Source: Burkholderiales bacterium
Lineage (GTDB): Bacteria > Pseudomonadota > Gammaproteobacteria > Burkholderiales > Burkholderiaceae
Direction: 5' to 3'
Assembly (NCBI GenBank): GCA_903643055.1
Contig: CAHJWV010000561.1
Span: 1 to 5,164, forward strand
DNA length: 5,164 bases
Of this stretch, positions 1-5,164 are shown piece after piece; the first letter of the stretch is position 1, and each line of letters opens with the position of its first letter. The translations under genes and the position numbers were made by a program. The notes beneath the pieces are model-generated. The model was not told where the DNA came from. It was given only the letters and a program-made list of their open reading frames with translations, and did no database searches.

Positions 1-383
1 TGCTCTACATCGACCTCGACCACTTCAAGCCGGTCAACGACACCCACGGCCACCGCGTCGGCGATGAACTGCTGCGGCAATTCGCGCAGCGCCTGCAAAA
101 CCAGGTGCGGCCGACCGACGCGGTGGCGCGGCTCGGGGGCGATGAATTCGCGATCGCGCTGCCCGGCATCCGCGAGCTGTCCAATGCGCAGGCGGTGGCC
201 GACAAGGTGGTCGCCGCGGCCCGTCAGGCGTTCGAGATCGATGCCTGGTCATTGCACGTCAGCGCCAGCGTGGGCGTGGCCTTCAGCAGCGATGTGCAAG
301 GCGGCACCTGGTCGGGCCTGATCGAACGCGCCGACGTGATGCTTTACAAAGCCAAGCAGGCCGGCCGAGGCCGCAGTGCCTGA
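1..383 (+). CDS. Diguanylate cyclase, GGDEF domain, 3' fragment
   Basis: This is the last 126 codons of a gene that begins left of the window; the reading frame starts at base 3. The product makes the second messenger cyclic di-GMP from two GTP. The fragment opens with the metal-binding segment (IDLDHFKPVND, then GHRVGDELL). It has the catalytic GGDEF at fragment residues 45-49 (bases 135-149) and the usual C-terminal motifs SASVGVA and ADVMLYKAKQAGRGR just before the stop. An RPTD (residues 36-39) lies exactly five residues before GGDEF, which is the canonical RxxD inhibitory site, so product feedback inhibition is expected. Both motifs are intact, so the domain should be active. The protein ends directly after the GGDEF domain, so there is no C-terminal EAL domain. 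The N-terminal sensory part is outside the window, so the input signal is unknown. Confidence 0.95.
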   Translation, partial: LYIDLDHFKPVNDTHGHRVGDELLRQFAQRLQNQVRPTDAVARLGGDEFAIALPGIRELSNAQAVADKVVAAARQAFEIDAWSLHVSASVGVAFSSDVQGGTWSGLIERADVMLYKAKQAGRGRSA

Positions 384-448
384 GGCGGCTCGTCGCCTGG
401 GCTGAGCTTGCAAGACGAACTTCACCGCATGCTCAATCCTCCGCCCAC

Positions 449-472
449 CCTCGCACCCTCGCACCCCCGCAC
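449..472. repeat. Three tandem 8-bp units (CCTCGCAC)
   Basis: The unit CCTCGCAC occurs twice in perfect tandem (449-456, 457-464) and is followed by CCCCGCAC (465-472), which differs at one base. It is non-coding and 66 bp after the diguanylate cyclase stop. It is most likely a small slippage repeat; no function is implied. Confidence 0.7.
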
Positions 473-494
473 GACAGCACGCCACCGCGCAGCC

Positions 495-530
495 TATCTC
501 GCTCCGGCGAGCTCGCCCGCGGCTGAGATA
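495..530. other. Weak inverted repeat, possible hairpin
   Basis: TATCTC (495-500) pairs with GAGATA (525-530). Between them lie the 12-bp palindrome at 506-517 and an alternative small hairpin, CTCGC-TCCG-GCGAG (498-511). No T-run follows, so it does not look like a standard intrinsic terminator. It could be a factor-assisted terminator for the diguanylate cyclase gene, or chance in GC-rich sequence. Confidence 0.3.
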
Positions 531-680
531 ACAACAGAGCATGGCGGAAGGTCTTCGAGGCCGGCAAGCCGCCGACACGGCGTACCCTTGGCCTGACATT
601 CGAAGCTGCTGCCGGGTCAGCCCCACACGACCGGGCCGGCATCAGCAGAAGCGCTCCAATCACCTCGTTCATCACCTGTT

Positions 681-686
681 GGGAGA
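681..686 (+). promoter_or_regulatory. Ribosome binding site of the M4 protease gene
   Basis: GGGAGA lies 5 bases before the ATG at 692. It supports this start, which also leaves a complete short protealysin-type propeptide in the protein. Confidence 0.7.
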
Positions 687-691
687 AATGC

Positions 692-1768
692 ATGCGTTGT
701 CAGGCGAACCACCGGCACTCGATTTTCTGTGTCATTCCCCCGTATGTTCTGGAGCAGATCGCCAGGAACGGCAATGCGCAGCAACGCGCGGCCGCGTTGC
801 GCACCCAGGCGGTCGACAGCACGCTGCGCTCCTTGCGCGTGGCCAGCCTGACCGCTGCCGCCCTTGCCCCTGCCCGGCCCCAGGCCACGAAGCCGGCGGT
901 GGCCGTCAAGCGGCGCTCGGTCTACACCGCCAATGGCAGCGAAAGCCTGCCCGGCGAGCTGGTGCGTGCCGAAGGCCAGGCCGCCAGCGGCGACGCCACC
1001 ATCGATGAGGCGTATGACGGCCTCGGTGCCACGTTCGACTTCTACGCGCAGGCCTACCAGCGCAATTCGATCGACGATGCCGGCCTGCCGCTCGATGCCA
1101 CGGTGCATTTCGGCGAGCAATACAACAACGCCTTCTGGAACTCGACGCAGATGGTGTTCGGCGACGGCGACGGTCAGATCTTCAACCGCTTCACGATCTC
1201 GCTCGACATCATTGGCCACGAGCTGACCCATGGCGTCACCGAGCATGAAGCGCAATTGCAGTACTTCAATCAGTCCGGCGCGTTGAACGAATCGATCTCC
1301 GATGTGTTCGGCTCGCTGATCAAACAGTTCGTTCGCAAGCAGACCGCCGATCAGGCCGACTGGCTGATCGGCGAAGGCCTGCTGACGCCGAAGATCCATG
1401 GTGCTGGGCTGCGCTCGATGAAAGACCCGGGCTCGGCCTACGACGATCCGCTGCTGGGCAAAGACCCGCAGCCCAAGCACATGAAAGACTTTCTGAACAC
1501 CTACGAAGACAACGGCGGCGTGCACACCAACTCGGGCATTCCGAACCACGCGTTTTATGCCACCGCCATTGCGATCGGCGGCTTTGCCTGGGAGAAGGCT
1601 GGCCGCATCTGGTACGACGCGCTGCGCGACCCGCGCGTCAAGGCCGACACCGCGTTCCAGGCCTTTGCCAGCGTCACCTTCGATGTCGCCAGCAAGCTCT
1701 ATGGCGCCAGCAGCAAAGAGCGCCTGGGCGTGCAGGCCGGCTGGGATGCCGTCGGCATCAAGGTGTAG
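692..1768 (+). CDS. Protealysin-like M4 (thermolysin family) metallopeptidase
   Basis: A 358-residue zinc endopeptidase precursor. The active site is complete: HELTH at residues 176-180 gives zinc ligands H176 and H180 and catalytic E177; E200 (in ALNESISD) is the third ligand, with the thermolysin spacing of 24. Y191, D273 and H278 (in DNGGVHTNSG) match thermolysin Y157, D226 and H231, and NNAFWN (145-150) matches the substrate-binding strand. There is no Sec signal peptide and no long FTP/PepSY propeptide. Instead, about 70 N-terminal residues carry CVIPPYVLEQIARNG (13-27), typical of the short protealysin propeptide, then an Ala/Pro-rich linker. The mature chain probably starts near residues 72-78. 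Two thermolysin double-calcium ligands are replaced (E177 by K211, E187 by L225), while D138, D185 and E190 are kept as D172, D223 and E228. Known protealysins lack a classical export signal and some cleave actin. An emfourin-like inhibitor gene follows 50 bp downstream. The family call is firm; substrate and location are unknown. Confidence 0.95.
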   Translation: MRCQANHRHSIFCVIPPYVLEQIARNGNAQQRAAALRTQAVDSTLRSLRVASLTAAALAPARPQATKPAVAVKRRSVYTANGSESLPGELVRAEGQAASGDATIDEAYDGLGATFDFYAQAYQRNSIDDAGLPLDATVHFGEQYNNAFWNSTQMVFGDGDGQIFNRFTISLDIIGHELTHGVTEHEAQLQYFNQSGALNESISDVFGSLIKQFVRKQTADQADWLIGEGLLTPKIHGAGLRSMKDPGSAYDDPLLGKDPQPKHMKDFLNTYEDNGGVHTNSGIPNHAFYATAIAIGGFAWEKAGRIWYDALRDPRVKADTAFQAFASVTFDVASKLYGASSKERLGVQAGWDAVGIKV

Positions 1769-1806
1769 GCAAGGCCTAGGCAAAGCAGCACGCCATCAAC
1801 GCCAAC

Positions 1807-1813
1807 AGAAAGG
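1807..1813 (+). promoter_or_regulatory. Ribosome binding site of the emfourin-like gene
   Basis: AGAAAGG lies 5 bases before the ATG at 1819. This gives the inhibitor gene its own translation start within a transcript probably shared with the protease gene. Confidence 0.6.
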
Positions 1814-1818
1814 CCAGC

Positions 1819-2181
1819 ATGCGGATTCACTATCGCAGCAGCGGCGGCTTCGCCGCGATCCCCGGCCTGCAAAAGCCGGTGGAGATCGATGTCGATCAGC
1901 TCGACGAAGCGCAACGCGCCCTGTGGCAGCGGCGCGTGGCCGAGGCGTGCTTCTTCGAGATGCCCGAAGCCGTGGGCGTCGTTCCGCAGGGCGCGGCTGA
2001 CTTGCAGGCCGACGTCGTGACGATCATCGATGGCGAGCGCAGCCACACGGTGCGCATCAAGGCGCCGCTCGAGAAGGGCCCGCTGCAGGAACTGCTTGCA
2101 GCGATCCGTCTGCAGGTGAATGCGCTGCGCGCATCGGCGCTGGCCGCACGCGCAGCGCCACCGTCAACCGCGGTGAAATGA
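1819..2181 (+). CDS. Emfourin-like protease inhibitor
   Basis: A 120-residue protein with no signal peptide, no transmembrane segment and a single Cys (C44). It starts with a beta-strand pattern (MRIHYRSSGGFAAIPGL). A polar helix follows (about residues 26-46), then strand-like segments (DVVTIID, 65-71; SHTVRIKAP, 75-83), a C-terminal helix (87-110) and a loose Ala/Pro tail. The SGGFA-type opening, the ExxHTV-like strand near residue 75, the length and above all the place directly after a protealysin-like gene fit emfourin. Emfourin was described in Serratia proteamaculans as a protein inhibitor encoded next to protealysin. The inferred role is to bind and block the neighbouring protease inside the cell until needed. 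The gap to the protease stop is 50 bp with no terminator visible, so co-transcription is likely. The family assignment rests on remembered resemblance plus context; a profile search would settle it. Confidence 0.75.
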   Translation: MRIHYRSSGGFAAIPGLQKPVEIDVDQLDEAQRALWQRRVAEACFFEMPEAVGVVPQGAADLQADVVTIIDGERSHTVRIKAPLEKGPLQELLAAIRLQVNALRASALAARAAPPSTAVK

Positions 2182-2235
2182 CGCTGCGATGGCGGCGCGG
2201 CACAGCAGCCCAGGCGCCTGTACCCTGCCCAGGCT
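2182..2235. terminator. Possible terminator region between convergent genes
   Basis: This 54-bp gap separates the converging emfourin-like and queD genes. It contains the 10-bp palindrome CAGGCGCCTG (2211-2220), an alternative stem GCCTG (2216-2220) with CAGGC (2230-2234), and an 8-bp direct repeat GCCCAGGC (2208-2215 and 2227-2234). No T-run follows on either strand, so a shared bidirectional terminator is only a guess from position. Confidence 0.3.
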
Positions 2236-2601
2236 TCAGCGAAAGCGCAGGTCGCAGCGGTCACCGATGCCATCGCGCCAGATCGACACGCGGCTGACCT
2301 CCAGGCCGGCCTCGCGCAAAGCCTGAGCCACAAAGGCGCACAGGTTTTCGAGCGTTGGCGTCTTCAGCCCTGGCACTTCGTCCAGAAACTGGTGATCGAG
2401 GCGCTCCCGCACCGGCGCCAACGCGCGGCGCAGCAAGCCGAGGTCGAAGACCATGCCGGTGTCTGGATCGGGCTGGCCGGCCACCGACACTTCGGCGTTG
2501 TAGGTGTGGCCGTGGATGCGCGCGCTGGATTCGGCTTCCAGCTCACGGCGCAGTGTGTGGGCAGCGTCGAAGAAAAAGCGCTGCGAAATTTCGTAAATCA
2601 T
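2236..2601 (-). CDS. queD: 6-carboxy-5,6,7,8-tetrahydropterin synthase QueD
   Basis: A 121-residue enzyme of the PTPS/QueD family. It makes 6-carboxytetrahydropterin from dihydroneopterin triphosphate, the step before QueE in queuosine precursor synthesis. Zinc ligands are H15 (in FFFDAAHTLRR) and H30 and H32 (in ARIHGHTY). H70 in RLDHQFLDEVPGL and the PTLENL segment (82-87) match the E. coli enzyme. Two usual catalytic positions differ. The cysteine of the CxxxHGH motif (C27 in E. coli) is S26 here, and the pterin-anchoring glutamate (E110 in E. coli) aligns with D110. The start at 2601 was chosen because it yields the family N-terminus and overlaps the queE stop as ATGA, indicating translational coupling; a longer frame from 2661 adds only residues encoded over the queE end. 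Family membership is clear; activity with the altered residues is inferred from the intact operon. Confidence 0.92.
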   Translation of the reverse strand: MIYEISQRFFFDAAHTLRRELEAESSARIHGHTYNAEVSVAGQPDPDTGMVFDLGLLRRALAPVRERLDHQFLDEVPGLKTPTLENLCAFVAQALREAGLEVSRVSIWRDGIGDRCDLRFR

Positions 2602-3230
2602 CGGATACCAACCACTTTGTGCGTTTGAACGCTGAGCCGCCAACGCGGGTCGGCCAGGCATCGCTCAATGGCCCATTGCGTGTTTTGCCGGGCCAACAGG
2701 CCATCCATCGGCTGCAGCAACCGGTGCGTGAACGGCAGCGCGGCCAGCGCTTCCAGGTCGAGACCTTCCTGCGGCACGACCACCTTCAATTCATCGCCTT
2801 GCAGCAGGCGCAACGGGGCGCCGGCCTTCGGGCTGACGCAGACCCAGTCGAGCCCGTCGGGCGCGTCTTGTGTGCCGTTGGTCTCGACCGCGATCTCGAA
2901 GCCGCGCTCGTGCAATGCAGCCACCAGAGGCGCATCGACCTGCATCAAGGGCTCGCCGCCCGTCAGCACGCAGAACGGCCGCACGTCGGGCGATGTCCAG
3001 GTGACGGCCAAGCGGTCGGCCAACAGCGCGGCGGTCACGTATTTGCCGCCCCAGGTGCCATCGGTGCCGACGAAATCGGTGTCGCAGAACTGGCAGACGG
3101 CCTTGTCGCGGTCCTGCTCGCGTCCCGACCACAGGTTGCAGCCGGCAAAGCGACAAAACACCGCCGGCCGGCCGGCGTTCGCGCCCTCGCCTTGCAGCGT
3201 GTAGAAGATTTCTTTCACCGAGTAAGTCAT
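2598..3230 (-). CDS. queE: 7-carboxy-7-deazaguanine synthase QueE (radical SAM)
   Basis: A 210-residue radical S-adenosylmethionine enzyme. It rearranges 6-carboxytetrahydropterin, the QueD product, to 7-carboxy-7-deazaguanine, precursor of preQ0 and queuosine in tRNA. The N-terminus VKEIFYTLQGEGANAGRPAVF is typical of the family. The iron-sulphur cysteines are C31, C46 and C49: the expanded CX14CX2C form instead of CX3CX2C, ending in CDTDF. That form is known from the Burkholderia multivorans enzyme. LTGGEP (89-94) is the SAM-binding motif, followed by ETNGT (116-120), SPKAG (133-137), LQPMDG (172-177) and the C-terminal SVQTHKVVGIR. Length is normal and all motifs are present. It is the first gene of a minus-strand pair; its stop overlaps the queD start by 4 bases. 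No strong Shine-Dalgarno precedes the ATG at 3230. queC is not next to it in this window. Confidence 0.97.
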   Translation of the reverse strand: MTYSVKEIFYTLQGEGANAGRPAVFCRFAGCNLWSGREQDRDKAVCQFCDTDFVGTDGTWGGKYVTAALLADRLAVTWTSPDVRPFCVLTGGEPLMQVDAPLVAALHERGFEIAVETNGTQDAPDGLDWVCVSPKAGAPLRLLQGDELKVVVPQEGLDLEALAALPFTHRLLQPMDGLLARQNTQWAIERCLADPRWRLSVQTHKVVGIR

Positions 3231-3481
3231 GGCACGGCCAGCGCAGGCGCTGGGAACGGGTCGTCAGGCAGAGGGGCGGCCGTGGCCGCAAGGTGTCTTG
3301 CAAAGAAGACGCAGGGCCGTATTTTCAGGCATTCGCGAAGCGGCAGCTGCGGCGAGGCCTTGTATGCGTTTCGCAGTGCAGGACATCTCAACGCCTTTGC
3401 GGCCGGTGGCAGGCCGCTCAACGAGGCAAGCTGCGCACAACGGCCCTGACAATGCCTGGGCGGATTTTGAATCGAACCTCC
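3231..3481. other. Divergent intergenic region, queE / SUMF-like gene
   Basis: These 251 bases separate queE (minus) from the SUMF-like gene (plus), so promoters for both should lie here, though none is convincing. Two small adjacent inverted repeats are present: GCGGCC-GT-GGCCGC (3276-3289) and GCAAG-GTGT-CTTGC (3288-3301). Both would fall in the leader of a queE transcript starting upstream of them. The rest (about 3305-3475) is open in several frames but shows no recognisable protein. No preQ1 riboswitch pattern was seen. Confidence 0.5.
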
Positions 3482-4552
<1,071 letters not shown>

Positions 4553-4720
4553 CGCGCGTTGACCTACATTGGCGTCCTGGGTCCGAGGGCCTGGCGGCTC
4601 GGTTGAAGCCCTGGCCGGCCCCATGAAAAGAAACGAAACATAAGGATGCCTGCCCGAGACGACAGCGCATCCCGCTGAGCCGACCATGCCTTCATGTTCA
4701 ACCGACATGAAGGACGACAA
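4553..4720. other. Intergenic region before the Spy-like lipoprotein gene
   Basis: These 168 bases contain a local A-rich stretch (about 4623-4645, unusual for this GC-rich window) and a perfect inverted repeat at its end. A TTGACC at 4559-4564 resembles a -35 box, but no -10 follows at a proper distance. A promoter for the lipoprotein gene probably lies here, perhaps read by an alternative sigma factor, but I cannot place it. Confidence 0.4.
4689..4713 (+). promoter_or_regulatory. Perfect 9-bp inverted repeat over the ribosome binding site
   Basis: CCTTCATGT (4689-4697) and ACATGAAGG (4705-4713) are perfect reverse complements around a 7-base loop. A U-G pair (4698 with 4704) extends the RNA stem to 10 pairs with a 5-base loop. 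The right arm contains nearly all of the Shine-Dalgarno AAGGA (4710-4714) of the gene starting at 4721. As RNA it would hide the ribosome binding site; as DNA it could be an operator for a dimeric repressor. The sequence shows the dyad directly; either role is inference. Confidence 0.65.
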
Positions 4721-5164
4721 ATGAAAACCTGGATCAAGCGCGTGCTGATCGGCAGCCTGGGCGCATCCGTGCTGCTCGGTGGCCTGGCTGCCTGCGCCGG
4801 CCATGGGCCCTGGGGCTCATCCGCCAGCGAGGCCGACCGCGCCCAATGGCGCGGCCGAGTGATCGAACGCGTGGCGGGCAAGCTGGACCTGGACGGCCCC
4901 CAAAGGGCCAAGCTGCAGATCTTGTCGGACACGCTGGCGGCGCAGCACAAGGCCGTCGTCGGCACGACATCACTGCCCGAGGAAGCGCAGGCGCTGATCG
5001 CCGGCCGGCAGTTCGATCGTGTGAAAGCACAGGCCTTGATCGATGAACGAACCCAGGCCGTGAAAGAGGCCTCGCCCGCGGTGATCGCCGCTTTCAGCGA
5101 TTTCTTTGACAGCCTGCGCCCCGAGCAGCAACAGAAAGTGCGCGAGGTGTTGAGCAAGGGAAGG
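4721..5164 (+). CDS. Spy/CpxP-like lipoprotein, 5' part
   Basis: An open frame of 148 codons from ATG 4721 with no stop before the window ends. AAGGA (4710-4714) lies 6 bases upstream of the start. The N-terminus has Lys/Arg residues (MKTWIKR), a hydrophobic core and a good lipobox LAAC (22-25), so the protein should be cleaved before C25 and lipid-anchored; with Ala at +2, the outer membrane is likely. The mature part is polar and mainly helical. It has two related segments, KLDLDGPQRAKLQ (54-66) and SLRPEQQQKVREVL (131-144), like the paired LTxxQ motifs of Spy/CpxP periplasmic chaperones and related metal-stress sensors. Between them is a charged, Ala-rich helix (86-125). Such proteins bind unfolded or metal-damaged envelope proteins and often sit beside a two-component system, which would be to the right and is not seen. 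The hairpin over its ribosome binding site suggests tight control. The family call is moderately sure; the exact substrate is unknown. Confidence 0.8.
   Translation, partial: MKTWIKRVLIGSLGASVLLGGLAACAGHGPWGSSASEADRAQWRGRVIERVAGKLDLDGPQRAKLQILSDTLAAQHKAVVGTTSLPEEAQALIAGRQFDRVKAQALIDERTQAVKEASPAVIAAFSDFFDSLRPEQQQKVREVLSKGR

Larger units (their letters stand above)
384..691. other. Intergenic region before the protease gene
   Basis: No convincing gene lies in these 308 bases. Open frames cross it on both strands, but they show no recognisable protein motif and no good ribosome binding site. It holds a short tandem repeat (449-472), a weak inverted repeat (495-530) containing a perfect 12-bp palindrome GGCGAGCTCGCC (506-517), and the Shine-Dalgarno of the next gene. 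I see no clear -35/-10 pair. The terminator of the upstream gene and the promoter of the protease gene presumably lie here. Confidence 0.6.

Noticed and set aside
408..596. A small plus-strand frame in the first intergenic region
   Set aside because: It needs a TTG start, has no Shine-Dalgarno, and its Pro/Arg/Ser-rich product looks non-coding.
617..1783. A 388-codon open frame on the minus strand opposite the protease gene
   Set aside because: It mirrors the M4 protease, whose active-site motifs are unmistakable. The antisense protein has no recognisable domain; long antisense frames are common at this GC content.
1766..1783. Direct repeat TAGGCAA (1766-1772 and 1777-1783) after the protease gene
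   Set aside because: Only 7 bases and it includes the stop codon of the first copy; likely chance or a tiny duplication, with no sign of an attachment site or mobile element.
2602..2661. A 20-residue N-terminal extension of queD starting at 2661
   Set aside because: It lies entirely inside queE, is not part of the QueD family N-terminus, and the ATG at 2601 gives the standard operon overlap.
2355..3449. A 364-codon open frame on the plus strand across queD and queE
   Set aside because: It is the complement of two well-recognised enzymes; its translation shows no motif.
3446..3474. CTGACA (3446-3451) as a -35 box for the SUMF-like gene
   Set aside because: No acceptable -10 hexamer lies 15-19 bases downstream, and it would put the start of transcription almost at the ATG.
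4559..4587. TTGACC (4559-4564) as a promoter for the lipoprotein gene
   Set aside because: The bases at the -10 distance are GC-rich with no TATAAT-like match.

Overview
This GC-rich window (roughly 65% GC, estimated by eye) looks like a chromosomal segment from a betaproteobacterium, most probably Burkholderiales. The reasons are the codon bias, the QueE with the expanded CX14CX2C cluster motif known from Burkholderia multivorans, and the overall gene types. No tRNA, rRNA, CRISPR array, insertion sequence or prophage gene is visible.

Layout, left to right. (1) The 3' end of a diguanylate cyclase gene on the plus strand, with an intact GGDEF active site and an upstream RxxD inhibitory site. 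(2) A 308-bp gap with a small tandem repeat and a weak hairpin. (3) A plus-strand pair: a short-propeptide M4 metallopeptidase of the protealysin type, followed 50 bp later by a 120-residue protein resembling emfourin, the protein inhibitor encoded beside protealysin-like proteases. (4) Convergent to that pair, a minus-strand operon of queE then queD, joined by an ATGA stop/start overlap and making the 7-deazaguanine precursor of queuosine. (5) A 251-bp divergent intergenic region. (6) A plus-strand exported protein with a formylglycine-generating-enzyme (FGE/SUMF) fold domain that lacks the catalytic cysteines. (7) A 168-bp gap ending in a perfect 9-bp inverted repeat that covers the ribosome binding site of the last gene. 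(8) The 5' part of a Spy/CpxP-like lipoprotein that runs off the right edge.

Two real functional units are visible: a protease-inhibitor pair, where the inhibitor probably restrains a protease that has no recognisable export signal, and a queuosine-precursor operon. The remaining genes show no clear link to each other. The points most worth a second look are the protease/emfourin pair, the QueD whose usual catalytic cysteine position is serine, and the hairpin that would hide the Shine-Dalgarno of the stress-type lipoprotein. I see no wholly new multi-gene system here.
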